Part shown: positions 1 to 7,872 of the stretch, piece after piece
Layout: each line of letters opens with the position of its first letter
How positions within the stretch are numbered: the first letter of the stretch is position 1
Assembly: GCA_900543885.1 (NCBI GenBank)
Contig: UQTA01000066.1
Location: forward strand, 1 to 17,341
From: an uncultured Clostridium sp.
GTDB taxonomy: Bacteria; Bacillota; Clostridia; Lachnospirales; Lachnospiraceae
Reading direction: 5' to 3'
Length of the DNA: 17,341 bases
Program-made: the position numbers and the translations under genes
Notes under the pieces: model-generated
The model's input: the letters and a program-made list of their open reading frames with translations, nothing else
The model's database searches: none
What the model was told of the DNA's origin: nothing

Positions 1-90
1 CAACTCCTCCTCCCGTGCTTTGTAGTGTAGCTTCTTGCAAATATTTTACAGCACAACATAGAGAGTTGAAATACTTTCGTTACTATTTGT

Positions 91-109
91 GCCGCCAGCC
101 GAAGGCGGC
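91..109 (+). other. GC-rich hairpin in the leader of the first TetR gene
   Basis: The arms GCCGCC (91-96) and GGCGGC (104-109) form a perfect 6-bp inverted repeat around a 7-base loop. It ends 15 bases before the preferred start codon at 125 and overlaps the upstream part of the open frame, which can be read from a GTG at 89. It could be an RNA hairpin affecting translation or a regulator-binding palindrome; the sequence alone does not decide. Bases 1-90 show no convincing promoter: TTGCAA at 35-40 has only CATAGA at 57-62 as a partner. Confidence 0.35.
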
Positions 110-124
110 GGAATGGAGATTAAT

Positions 125-703
125 ATGGCAGCATTTACAAAAATAGCGATCATGAGGGCGTTTGAAAGCCTTCTTTCCACCAGACAGGTTGAGAAGATAA
201 CCGTAAAAGACATTACAGATCAGTGCGGGATCTCACGCAATACCTTTTATTATCATTACCAGGATATATATGAAGTGTTAAAAGCCTATGTGGATGATTC
301 ACTGGATGAAGCTATTTTATTTTTACAGAAGGAAAAGGAAAAAGATCAGGATCATATTTGCGAGAAGGCCGTAAAACAGCTGGAGAGCCACAGAAGCTTA
401 TTTGAAAATCTGATGCGTTCTATAAAGAATGAAGAAGTGCGAAATATATTAGATGTGTCTTCTAAACGCTTTTTTGACTATGTGATCGACAGTATCAGTG
501 AAGAAATAGATGCTTCGCCTCAGGACAAAGAGCTGATCAGTTCTATGTGCCAGCATGGTGTCAGGGGACTTATGATCGAGTGGTTAAGCAGGGAAAACGC
601 AAGCAGTCAGTCTTTATCTGATCTTTTGATGCGCGCCAATTATCTGTTTAACGGAGTTATTGTGATGGCTCTTAAGCGCAGTGAACAGCGATCCAGGTTA
701 TGA
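125..703 (+). CDS. TetR/AcrR-family transcriptional regulator
   Basis: This is a 192-residue one-component repressor-type regulator. The N-terminal DNA-binding domain is clear: a helix-turn-helix around residues 26-46 with the typical run ITDQCGISRNTFYYHY, then a mostly helical ligand/dimer domain without recognisable specificity. The frame is open from a GTG at 89, with ATG codons at 113 and 125. I chose 125 because GGAG at 115-118 lies six bases before it and the protein then begins as family members do. It is followed at once by a strong terminator, so it is a separate transcription unit from the second TetR gene. Its target is unknown; it could act on the downstream efflux operon or on genes left of the window. 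The C-terminal half resembles Firmicutes TetR proteins of the DhaS-like kind, which I could not verify. Confidence 0.88.
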   Translation: MAAFTKIAIMRAFESLLSTRQVEKITVKDITDQCGISRNTFYYHYQDIYEVLKAYVDDSLDEAILFLQKEKEKDQDHICEKAVKQLESHRSLFENLMRSIKNEEVRNILDVSSKRFFDYVIDSISEEIDASPQDKELISSMCQHGVRGLMIEWLSRENASSQSLSDLLMRANYLFNGVIVMALKRSEQRSRL

Positions 704-725
704 TCAAAATTAGTACATTTGATAG

Positions 726-760
726 CCGAATGCACAAAAATTGTGCATTCGGTTTTATTT
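726..760 (+). terminator. Intrinsic terminator after the first TetR gene
   Basis: A 12-bp perfect stem pairs CCGAATGCACAA (726-737) with 741-752 across an AAA loop and is followed by TTTTATTTT. It starts 22 bases after the stop codon at 703 and separates the first TetR gene from the efflux operon. Confidence 0.92.
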
Positions 761-766
761 TGTCCA

Positions 767-794
767 TTGCTCTTTAAACAAAAATCCATATAAT
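767..794 (+). promoter_or_regulatory. Probable sigma-A promoter of the TetR-MFP-RND operon
   Basis: A perfect TATAAT lies at 789-794. The best -35 is TTGCTC at 767-772, three of six matches, with a 16-base spacer. It is the only promoter-like site between the terminator at 726-760 and the gene at 879, giving a leader of roughly 80 bases. Confidence 0.55.
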
Positions 795-828
795 GATTAA
801 TTGTGACTGAGAGAAGGCAAAATTTCCC

Positions 829-847
829 CTGTCCTAAATGGGGACAG
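829..847. promoter_or_regulatory. Inverted repeat in the leader of the efflux operon (possible operator)
   Basis: CTGTCC (829-834) and GGACAG (842-847) form a perfect 6-bp inverted repeat with a 7-base centre, about 35 bases downstream of the predicted start point. No U-tract follows, so it is not a terminator. TetR proteins that autoregulate bind palindromes close to their promoter, so this is a candidate operator; an RNA hairpin is the alternative. Confidence 0.35.
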
Positions 848-878
848 CAGCCTGGGAAAGAACAGGAGATGAAGTAAG

Positions 879-1496
879 ATGCCAACACAAAAGTTCATAA
901 ATCTGGGAGAAGGAAAGAAAAAAGCGATCCTTACAGCTATGTGCAGGGAATTTATGAATATCCCTTACTCCGAGATCCGTATCAGCAGCCTGATACAGAA
1001 AGCGGGTATTTCAAGAGCCAGCTTTTATCTGTATTTTGAGGATAAAGAAGATCTTCTTGCATGTATCGTGGATTCCTGGGTGGATGCTGTATTAAAGCAT
1101 ATAGCAGAGGCGTTCAGAAAGGCAGACGGAAGCTATTACAATGGTATGAAGCGATGGATGACGGAATTTCTGGAAGATGATATCTGCAGAGATTGCTGGA
1201 AACTTTACAGGAGAGTTATGGAAGATGATCAGAGCTGCCAAAAGGCAAAGATGATCAATCTTCAGGTAAATGAAAGCCTGCGGTGGAAACGTGCAATAGA
1301 CGATTGCTATTCTTGTATGGATCTGCTGCTATATCCGGGACTAACGCCGGAAAAACTGGCATATGCTGTTGAAATGGGAGTGCTGGCTATGGCACAGCTT
1401 TCCATGCGTTATGTAGAGAATTATGCTCCATTGGAGGAGCTGAAGGAAGCTACATGGCATCAGCTGACAATATTGGATAAAGGGATCAGGGCGTGA
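879..1496 (+). CDS. TetR/AcrR-family regulator, first gene of the RND efflux operon
   Basis: This is a 205-residue regulator with the TetR DNA-binding domain at the N-terminus: helix-turn-helix about residues 33-55 (ISSLIQKAGISRASFYLYF). The rest is a helical ligand-binding region with no recognisable specificity. It is not a close copy of the TetR protein at 125-703; the two share only the family pattern in the DNA-binding part. The ATG at 879 has AGGAG at 864-868, a rather long 10-base gap. Its stop (1494-1496) lies 38 bases before the fusion protein gene, with no terminator between. That linkage suggests it represses its own operon and releases it when an efflux substrate binds, as AcrR-type regulators do; this is inference from context. 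Confidence 0.9.
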   Translation: MPTQKFINLGEGKKKAILTAMCREFMNIPYSEIRISSLIQKAGISRASFYLYFEDKEDLLACIVDSWVDAVLKHIAEAFRKADGSYYNGMKRWMTEFLEDDICRDCWKLYRRVMEDDQSCQKAKMINLQVNESLRWKRAIDDCYSCMDLLLYPGLTPEKLAYAVEMGVLAMAQLSMRYVENYAPLEELKEATWHQLTILDKGIRA

Positions 1497-1534
1497 TCCG
1501 AAAGTTTGAGAAAAAGAAAGGAAGGAACAGGAAA

Positions 1535-2671
1535 ATGAAGAAAAATGTAAAAAGACTCATCGCGGGAGCGGTAGTTCTTTTGGTAGCAGCGGGGATCGTA
1601 GTCCGTATTGCCGGCGGCAATAAAAAAGAAGCAGAATACGAGACACGTCCAACCGTAGCTGTTGAAAATCCAAAAACAGGAGATATCACTTTGTATACAG
1701 ATCTGACTGGTACCATTGAACCAATCTCAAAAGCAGTGGTTCAGCCAAAGATCGGCGGAGAACTTCTGGAAGTTAATTTCCAGGCTGGTGACCAGGTACA
1801 GGCTGGTCAGGTGCTCTGCAAGATTGATTCAGATGCACTGACTGCTCTGCAGCTTCAGATGCAGTCTGCTTCTGTAGCAGCAGATAACGCAGCAAGAGAG
1901 CTGGCACGTATTCAGCCGCTGTATGCATCTGGTTATGTTTCACAGCAGCAGTACGATCAGGCACAGTCCTCAGCAACCAGCGCCCAGCTGGCTTATGAGT
2001 CTGCAAAGAACCAGTATGACCTGCAGGTAAAATATACTACAGTAACAGCGCCTATCAGCGGTGTGATCGAATCCAGAAATGTAGAGCCACATGATCATAT
2101 TGGTACAGATACCAAAATCTGCGTGATCTCCGGCGGTGACCAGCTTCAGGTGAAATTTGGCATTACAGAAAAGATCCTTCGCAATATGAAAGTAAATGAC
2201 CCGATACAGGTTGAAAAGAACGGCACAGAATACGATGGAAATGTAACGGAAGTTGGAAGCATGGTAAACTCTGCAACCGGTCTGTATGATGCAAAGGCAT
2301 TTGTAAATAATGCAGAAAGTCTTACAAGCGGAACAAAAGTAAAATTAACAGTGGTCATGGATCAGGTAAAGGGTGTGCTGACCATTCCTGTTGACGCAGT
2401 AAACTATGATAATGGAAAGGCATTTGTATACTGCTATGACAATGGTGCTGCAAAGAAGGTTATGATAGAAGCCGGTATTTATGATTCTCAGACTATGGAG
2501 GTCAAGTCCGGACTGAATGCCGGTGACCAGGTCATCACAACCTGGAGTAATGAACTGGTAGATGGACAGGAAGTTCTTTTAGACAGTGACAATGGACAGA
2601 ATGAAAATGCAGCCCAGGAAGAGAGTGCTGCAGAAAATGCTGGAGAAGAAACACAGAAAGCAGGTGAATAA
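1535..2671 (+). CDS. RND efflux periplasmic-adaptor-type subunit (membrane fusion protein, HlyD/AcrA-like)
   Basis: This is a 378-residue adaptor that works with the RND permease encoded next. A short basic N-terminus and one hydrophobic segment (about residues 8-26) anchor it in the membrane; there is no lipobox. The biotinyl-lipoyl half-motifs sit at about 66-98 (IGGELLEVNFQAGDQV) and 180-205 (TVTAPISGVIESRNVEP), separated by an alanine/glutamine-rich helical hairpin. Beta-barrel and membrane-proximal domains follow, and an acidic Glu/Asn/Gln/Ala tail covers about the last 30 residues. The frame is also open from a GTG at 1493 that overlaps the TetR stop. I chose ATG 1535 because AAGGAAGG (1518-1525) precedes it by nine bases and the anchor is then N-terminal. 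In a monoderm the adaptor must lie on the outer face of the membrane without a TolC partner. Confidence 0.93.
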   Translation: MKKNVKRLIAGAVVLLVAAGIVVRIAGGNKKEAEYETRPTVAVENPKTGDITLYTDLTGTIEPISKAVVQPKIGGELLEVNFQAGDQVQAGQVLCKIDSDALTALQLQMQSASVAADNAARELARIQPLYASGYVSQQQYDQAQSSATSAQLAYESAKNQYDLQVKYTTVTAPISGVIESRNVEPHDHIGTDTKICVISGGDQLQVKFGITEKILRNMKVNDPIQVEKNGTEYDGNVTEVGSMVNSATGLYDAKAFVNNAESLTSGTKVKLTVVMDQVKGVLTIPVDAVNYDNGKAFVYCYDNGAAKKVMIEAGIYDSQTMEVKSGLNAGDQVITTWSNELVDGQEVLLDSDNGQNENAAQEESAAENAGEETQKAGE

Positions 2672-2674
2672 AAG

Positions 2675-5600
2675 ATGTTAAATCTGACAAAATTTGCGGT
2701 ACGCAAGCCTGTGACCATTATCATGTGCTTGCTCACCATTGCATATTTTGGTATCCAGTCCCTTTTGGGGACAAAGGTAGAGCTGACTCCCGAAATGGAA
2801 TTCCCTATGTTGGTTGTCAGCACCGTTTACGCAGGCGCAAGCCCTGATGATATTAAGGACCTGATTGCTACCAAGGAAGAGGATGCGGTTTCGTCACTGG
2901 ATGATGTAAAGAATGTTTATTCTTTTTCCCAGGACAATGTAGCTATCGTTTTAGTTGAGTATAACTATGGCACTAATATTGATACTGCATATATCAACTT
3001 AAAGAAAGCCATTGATGGTATTAAGGGCGATCTGCCAGATGATGCAAATGAGCCGAATATCATGGAAATGGATATGAACTCCCAGCCTGTTATCACACTG
3101 GCTGTAGGTGGCCAGGTAGATGGAAACCTTTATACATATGTAGAAAACAATATCCAGCCGGAACTGGAAAAATTAGGTTCTGTTGGTGAAGTTTCTCTGG
3201 CTGGTGGCCAGAAGGAATATATCAGCATCAAGCTGGATCCTGAAAAAGTAGCGCAGTACGGACTTAGCATGTCACGTATTGCACAGTTTGTAGGTGCTGC
3301 AGACTTTACCATTCCTGCAGGTGATGTAAACGTAGGAAAGCAAAATCTGTCTGTCAGCGTCGGAAATGATTTTGACAACACAGAAGCACTGAAAAATGTA
3401 GCGATCCCGTTGGCAAATGGAGATGTGATCCATCTTTCTGATGTGGCAACTGTTTCCAATGCTTTGGAAGATGCAGATTCTATTGGCCGTTATAATGGTC
3501 AGGACATTGTATCTGTATCCATTAAAAAACAGCAGAGTTCCACTGCTATTGATGTATCAAAAGATGTTTTAAAGCAGGTAAGTGTACTGGAAAAGACTTA
3601 TCCGGGACTTACATTTACCGTGGTCAATGATTCCAGTGATATGATCACCGAATCAATTGCCAACGTATTCCAGACTATGATCATGGCGGTCATTTTGTCT
3701 ATGATCATTCTGTGGCTGTTCTACGGAGATATCCGTGCCTCTGTTATTGTAGGTACTTCTATCCCTATTTCGATCATGCTGACCCTGATCGCCATGTCAC
3801 TTATGGGATTTTCCTTAAACGTAATCTCACTGACATCCCTGGTACTTGGTGTAGGTATGATGGTAGATAACTCCATCAACGTATTGGATGGCTGTTTCCG
3901 TGCAAAAGAACAAAGAAACTTTTTTGATGCGGCTATTGAAGGAAGCCGTATTATGATCACTTCCATTGTAGGTGGTACAGCCACTACCTGCGTTGTATTT
4001 ATCCCGCTGGCAATGCTTTCCGGTCTGTCCGGTCAGATGTTTAAGCAGTTAGGTTTCACGATCGTATTCAGTTTGATCGCATCCTTATTCTCTGCGGTCA
4101 CCATCGTACCGCTGTGTTATTATCAGTGGCATCCGGTAGAAAAGGAAAATGCGCCTGTTGCCGGTTTTATACGTAAATGCCAGAAAATTTACCGTGATAT
4201 CATGCCTGGTATCATCCCGAAGACAAAGATGGTTATCAGTGCCAGTATTTTATTGCTTGTATTTTCATTTTTCTTAGCTTCCAGACTGGATGTAAAGCTG
4301 ATGGTTTCTACAGATGAAGGTATTGTAGATGTAACTGTTAAAACAAAACCGGGTCTTTCTGTTGCTGCTATTAATGACACAGTGGCCCAGATTGAAAATA
4401 TGGTGGCAAATGACGAAGAAGTCGATCATTATCTGCTGACCTACGGTTCCAGTGGTTTAAGCACCACGGGAGGAAGCAGTGTTACTTTAAGTGCTTACTT
4501 AAAGGATGACCGTAAAATGTCCACAGACCAGGTCATTGACAAGTGGACCCGTGAAACAGAAAAATATAAAGATATTTCTGTAACCCTGGAACAGGGAAGT
4601 ACCACATCCTCCTCTATGAGCAGTACAAAACAGATTGAAGTTGATTTACAGAGTACGGATTACAATGCTTTAAAACAGGCTTCAGATGAACTGGTAGAGG
4701 AACTTCGCCAGAGAGAAGATGTAATGCAGGTACATTCCTCTATTGAAAATGCGGCGCCTGTTATTAAGGTAAATGTAGATCCTGTTTTAGCACAGGCAGA
4801 AGGTCTTACGCCTGCCTCTGTTGGTTCTCTGATCTACAGCAATTTAAGCGGTATCAAAGCAACCACTGTTCGTGTAAATGGTGAAGATACAGATGTAAGG
4901 GTAGAGTTTGCAGCAGATAAATATGACAGTATTGATAAGCTTCAGGGAATGATGATCACCACAGCAACAGGAACCACACTTCCTCTGGAAGATCTGGCAA
5001 CTATCTATTACGAGGACAGCCCGCAGCAGATCCAGCGTAAGAATAAGCAGTACCAGGTATCTATTACTATGGAGCCACAGTCTGAGTATAAGAAAACAGC
5101 TGAAAAAGATGTGAAGGAATTTGTGCGTAACTGGAATATGCCAAATGAGGTAGAAATGGCGCCAAATGCCATGGATGAGAGCATGGGAAGTGAGATCGGT
5201 GCATTAGGAGGCGCTCTTATAACCGGCGTTTTCCTGGTATTCGTTGTAATGGCTATCCAGTTTGAGTCACCTAAGTTCTCACTGATGATCATGACGACCA
5301 TTCCGTTCTCGCTGATAGGATCCTTTGGACTTCTGTTCCTGGCAGACAGCCCGATCAGTATGGTATCTATGTTAGGTTTCCTGATGTTAGTTGGTACGGT
5401 AGTAAACAATGGTATTTTGTATGTAGATACGGTAAACCAGTTCCTTGCAGAAATGCCTCTGGATAAAGCGCTGGTAGAAGCTGGTGCTATCCGTATGAGA
5501 CCTATTTTGATGACAACAGGAACAACCGTGATCTCCATGCTTCCTAACGCAGTTGCTTACGGTAAATCCGGTGCCATGATGCAGGGCCTTGCACTGGTAG

Positions 5601-5722
5601 ACGTAGGTGGTCTGATCGCAGCAACGATCCTGACTCTGATCCTTCTTCCTACTTACTACAGACTGGTCCACAATATGGGACGTAAGGCAGTAGGGGAAGA
5701 TGTGCCTATGGTTTCTGATTAA
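2675..5722 (+). CDS. RND-family efflux permease (AcrB/HAE-1-like)
   Basis: This 1015-residue proton-driven efflux pump has the full RND layout. TM1 lies at about 11-31, a large extracytoplasmic porter region follows, TM2-TM6 span about 330-480, and after TM7 (near 518-535) a second large loop and a second TM bundle end near 997. Length is close to AcrB. TM4 carries Asp398-Asn399 (MMVDNSINVLDG) where AcrB has two aspartates. TM10 carries Asn911-Asn912 (VVNNGILYVD) where AcrB has the relay lysine. Both variants are, to my knowledge, common in Firmicutes RND proteins. ATG 2675 follows the fusion-protein stop by three bases, with its ribosome site AGGTGA (2662-2667) inside that gene, so the two are probably translationally linked. 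The substrate (drug, bile salt, lipid or peptide) cannot be read from the sequence. Confidence 0.94.
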   Translation: MLNLTKFAVRKPVTIIMCLLTIAYFGIQSLLGTKVELTPEMEFPMLVVSTVYAGASPDDIKDLIATKEEDAVSSLDDVKNVYSFSQDNVAIVLVEYNYGTNIDTAYINLKKAIDGIKGDLPDDANEPNIMEMDMNSQPVITLAVGGQVDGNLYTYVENNIQPELEKLGSVGEVSLAGGQKEYISIKLDPEKVAQYGLSMSRIAQFVGAADFTIPAGDVNVGKQNLSVSVGNDFDNTEALKNVAIPLANGDVIHLSDVATVSNALEDADSIGRYNGQDIVSVSIKKQQSSTAIDVSKDVLKQVSVLEKTYPGLTFTVVNDSSDMITESIANVFQTMIMAVILSMIILWLFYGDIRASVIVGTSIPISIMLTLIAMSLMGFSLNVISLTSLVLGVGMMVDNSINVLDGCFRAKEQRNFFDAAIEGSRIMITSIVGGTATTCVVFIPLAMLSGLSGQMFKQLGFTIVFSLIASLFSAVTIVPLCYYQWHPVEKENAPVAGFIRKCQKIYRDIMPGIIPKTKMVISASILLLVFSFFLASRLDVKLMVSTDEGIVDVTVKTKPGLSVAAINDTVAQIENMVANDEEVDHYLLTYGSSGLSTTGGSSVTLSAYLKDDRKMSTDQVIDKWTRETEKYKDISVTLEQGSTTSSSMSSTKQIEVDLQSTDYNALKQASDELVEELRQREDVMQVHSSIENAAPVIKVNVDPVLAQAEGLTPASVGSLIYSNLSGIKATTVRVNGEDTDVRVEFAADKYDSIDKLQGMMITTATGTTLPLEDLATIYYEDSPQQIQRKNKQYQVSITMEPQSEYKKTAEKDVKEFVRNWNMPNEVEMAPNAMDESMGSEIGALGGALITGVFLVFVVMAIQFESPKFSLMIMTTIPFSLIGSFGLLFLADSPISMVSMLGFLMLVGTVVNNGILYVDTVNQFLAEMPLDKALVEAGAIRMRPILMTTGTTVISMLPNAVAYGKSGAMMQGLALVDVGGLIAATILTLILLPTYYRLVHNMGRKAVGEDVPMVSD

Positions 5723-5744
5723 AAATAAAAAGAAATCCCATACT

Positions 5745-5779
5745 AAGAGAGTGAAGCCTCTGTGGCTTTGCTCTCTTTT
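5745..5779 (+). terminator. Terminator of the efflux operon
   Basis: The stem pairs AAGAGAG (5745-5751) with CTCTCTT (5771-5777) and AAGCC (5754-5758) with GGCTT (5764-5768), with a 2x2 internal mismatch and a 5-base loop. The T-run is short (TTTT, then GGG), with more T residues at 5789-5793, so it may be leaky. Confidence 0.75.
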
Positions 5780-5805
5780 GGGTTATGCTTTTTGTATAAA
5801 CCTGA

Positions 5806-5834
5806 TTGACGTTTTGCCTGAAAAATTGTATAAT
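5806..5834 (+). promoter_or_regulatory. Sigma-A promoter of the DUF5721-rpoD operon
   Basis: TTGACG (5806-5811) and TATAAT (5829-5834) are separated by exactly 17 bases, eleven of twelve consensus positions. The predicted start near 5841 leaves a leader of about 35 bases before the ATG at 5875. No other promoter is evident before rpoD, so it probably drives both genes. Confidence 0.85.
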
Positions 5835-5874
5835 TGATTAAGAATTTGGAAAATTTTCAGACGGGAGAATATAA

Positions 5875-6381
5875 ATGATCGCATTAAAGGCCGAAGATGT
5901 AAAGTCCTTTACTACCAGGCTGTTTGTACGGGAGGATTTTGATGCATTTCTGGTAAAGGAAGTAAACATTACCACCTACAACAGCTTTTCCATTGACGGA
6001 CATGTAAAGCAGGGCTATTACACAGAGGAGGAGCAGGAAGAAAACCATATAGAAGAGTTTTCAACCTGGAAAACCTTAAGGCCTTTTTGTTTTTCGCTGA
6101 TCAAAGGAAAAAAGCTTCCTGGAAGTTTTCGCATCGTACTGCAGCTGCCTAAGGCGGGAACCGACAAGTTTGCGGCAAGAGCGGGTGCCGGGATCGATGG
6201 AAGCCAGATCGTAGGGCTGTATTTGAATATACGCTATGATGATGGGAACATGTATTGTATTACCGGAACGTCATTAAATTTTTTTACCATGGACAAAACG
6301 CTGGATCTTGAGTGGGACAAAGCAGTGAAACAATTTTTACAGTCTCATGAGATTCCATGCACAGAGGCAACAGAAGGATAA
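5875..6381 (+). CDS. DUF5721-like protein of unknown function
   Basis: This is a 168-residue soluble protein with no signal peptide or membrane segment. I recognise it, without verification, as the DUF5721 type found in Lachnospiraceae: an N-terminus like MIALKAEDVKSFTTRLF, a central TYNSFSIDGHVKQGYYTEEE stretch, and a C-terminal part that reads as beta strands. No catalytic motif is apparent. ATG 5875 has GGGAGAA at 5863-5869 at good spacing. It sits 72 bases upstream of rpoD without an intervening terminator or promoter, so the two are probably co-transcribed. Its position suggests a link to housekeeping transcription or cell physiology, but no function can be assigned. In many Firmicutes dnaG occupies this position; this protein has no primase features and is far too short to be DnaG. 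Confidence 0.82.
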   Translation: MIALKAEDVKSFTTRLFVREDFDAFLVKEVNITTYNSFSIDGHVKQGYYTEEEQEENHIEEFSTWKTLRPFCFSLIKGKKLPGSFRIVLQLPKAGTDKFAARAGAGIDGSQIVGLYLNIRYDDGNMYCITGTSLNFFTMDKTLDLEWDKAVKQFLQSHEIPCTEATEG

Positions 6382-6453
6382 AAGCAGGAGGAGAATTATC
6401 TCTAAAAGGATAAAGAGTCTGAAAGCACAGGAAGCATCAATGGAGGAAATGGC

Positions 6454-7665
6454 ATGGATAAAAACAATTTTTCACAGAAACTGGCGGAATTGACAGCACT
6501 GGCAGCAGCCAATGAAAACAAACTCCAGATGACACAGGTTCTGGATGCTTTTGCAAAGGAACAGGTAACACCGGAGGAAATGGAAGCTGTTTATGCCAAA
6601 CTGGAGAAAAAAGGAATCCAGATATTGACAGAAGAGGAAGAAGGAGCGGCAGATGACAGCCTTCTTTTAGATGACGGCGATGATACCGATGATTCTGTTT
6701 CCAGTATCATTGGAGATAAATACAAGTGGAGCCATAATGATTCTTTAGATGACGGAGACAGCGATGATTTTACACCTTCTTCTACAGATGAGGAAGAAGA
6801 GGGCACTGCCAGTCAGGAACAGCTGTTAGAAGGCGTTGCAAGCACAGATCCGATCCGTGAATATTTAAAAGAGATCGGCTCTATTCCGCTGCTGACCCAG
6901 GAGCAGGAGCAGGATCTGGCAAAGCGCAAATCAGAAGGGGACGCTGAAGCGGGAAGAAAATTAGTGGAAGCAAATCTTCGTCTTGTGGTCAGTATCGCAA
7001 AACGCTACACAGGCCGTGGCATGAGTTTTCTGGATCTGGTCCAGGAAGGAAATATCGGTCTGATGAAGGCAGTAGAGAAGTTTGATTATACAAAAGGATA
7101 TCGCCTTAGTACCTATGCTACCTGGTGGGTAAAACAGTCAGTTACCAGAGCGCTGGCAGATCAGTCCAGAACCATCCGCCTTCCCGTTCATATGGTAGAG
7201 GCAGTAAACCGTATCCGAAAGGCACAGAGGGCTCTGGCTGTAAAGCTGGGAAGAGAGCCTTCAAATGAAGAGATCGGCAAAGAAGTAGGAATGTCTGAAA
7301 AAAGAGTAACGGAGTTGATGCAGTCTTCCGGCGATACGGTTTCTTTAGAGACTCCGGTAGGTGATGAAGATGGTTCCAATCTGGGTGATTTTGTGGCAGA
7401 TGATTCCAACGCATCTACGGAAGAAAAGGCAGAAAGCGTATTCTTAAGAGAAGAGATCGAGCAGATGCTTCAGGGATTAAATCCAAGAGAGAGAGAAGTG
7501 ATCATCCTGCGATTCGGTCTGGAAAGCGGACATCCTCTGACTCTGGAAGAAGTAGGAAAGCGCTTTAAGGTCACCAGAGAGCGTATCCGCCAGATTGAGA
7601 CAGCAGCTCTGCGGAAGCTTCGCAATCCGTCCAGAAGCAAAAAAATACGGGATTTCCTGCCGTAG
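6454..7665 (+). CDS. rpoD: RNA polymerase primary sigma factor (sigma-70/SigA)
   Basis: This is the 403-residue housekeeping sigma factor. Region 1.1 covers about residues 1-60, and an acidic Asp/Glu-rich linker about 61-117. Region 1.2 is about 129-160 (STDPIREYLKEIGSIPLLT). Region 2 is about 168-238 with the core-binding and -10-recognition segment (YATWWVKQSVTRALADQ). Region 3 is about 246-325. Region 4 is about 330-395, with the -35-recognition helix-turn-helix LTLEEVGKRFKVTRERIRQ. Length is close to other Firmicutes SigA proteins. ATG 6454 has GGAGG at 6442-6446, seven bases away. The TTGACA/TATAAT-like promoters in this window agree with the intact region 2 and 4 helices. The linker holds a small internal repeat: LDDGDDTDD (72-80) and LDDGDSDD (98-105), encoded by near-identical DNA. 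A strong terminator ends the unit. Confidence 0.98.
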   Translation: MDKNNFSQKLAELTALAAANENKLQMTQVLDAFAKEQVTPEEMEAVYAKLEKKGIQILTEEEEGAADDSLLLDDGDDTDDSVSSIIGDKYKWSHNDSLDDGDSDDFTPSSTDEEEEGTASQEQLLEGVASTDPIREYLKEIGSIPLLTQEQEQDLAKRKSEGDAEAGRKLVEANLRLVVSIAKRYTGRGMSFLDLVQEGNIGLMKAVEKFDYTKGYRLSTYATWWVKQSVTRALADQSRTIRLPVHMVEAVNRIRKAQRALAVKLGREPSNEEIGKEVGMSEKRVTELMQSSGDTVSLETPVGDEDGSNLGDFVADDSNASTEEKAESVFLREEIEQMLQGLNPREREVIILRFGLESGHPLTLEEVGKRFKVTRERIRQIETAALRKLRNPSRSKKIRDFLP

Positions 7666-7728
7666 AAAACAGCATAAGTGCAAAAGACCTTTTGAACCAA
7701 TAATAATATTATTAAAAATTCATAGAAG

Positions 7729-7788
7729 GGCTGCTGCGAAATGACGGGCGCGTTTTGGCGTTTATTGCATTTTGCAGCAGTCTTTTTT
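7729..7788 (+). terminator. Terminator of the rpoD operon
   Basis: A 15-bp stem, including G-U pairs, joins 7729-7743 (GGCTGCTGCGAAATG) and 7768-7782, followed by six T residues (7783-7788). The 24-base loop is itself GC-rich and may hold a small inner hairpin. It begins 63 bases after the rpoD stop. Confidence 0.9.
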
Positions 7789-7838
7789 GCGTTTAAATAC
7801 GGCAAATTGCAAGGGGCTGGTTAATAAAATAAAAACTG

Positions 7839-7865
7839 CTAGCACTCGACTAAAATGAGTGCTAA
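7839..7865. promoter_or_regulatory. CIRCE operator (HrcA binding site) upstream of htpG
   Basis: CTAGCACTC, nine bases, GAGTGCTAA matches the CIRCE consensus TTAGCACTC-N9-GAGTGCTAA at 17 of 18 defined positions. HrcA binds CIRCE to repress heat-shock genes. Here the element lies seven bases upstream of the -35 hexamer of the htpG promoter; in many genes it lies at or after the start point. A run of six T residues (AATTTTTTATT) directly after it means the DNA could also form a weak terminator-like hairpin. The hrcA gene is not in this window. Confidence 0.93.
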
Positions 7866-7872
7866 TTTTTTA

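Noticed and set aside
3865..3875. Loss of the second proton-relay aspartate in the RND permease as a sign of inactivation
   Set aside because: Asp-Asn at this TM4 position is, as far as I know, common in Firmicutes RND proteins, and the rest of the protein is intact.
5008..5538. A 176-codon minus-strand open frame inside the RND gene
   Set aside because: It lies wholly antisense to a strongly conserved permease, has no ribosome site or recognisable domain, and is a typical shadow frame.
7701..7714. Perfect 14-bp palindrome TAATAATATTATTA after rpoD
   Set aside because: It is pure A/T, short, lies between the stop codon and the terminator, and is expected by chance in AT-rich spacers.
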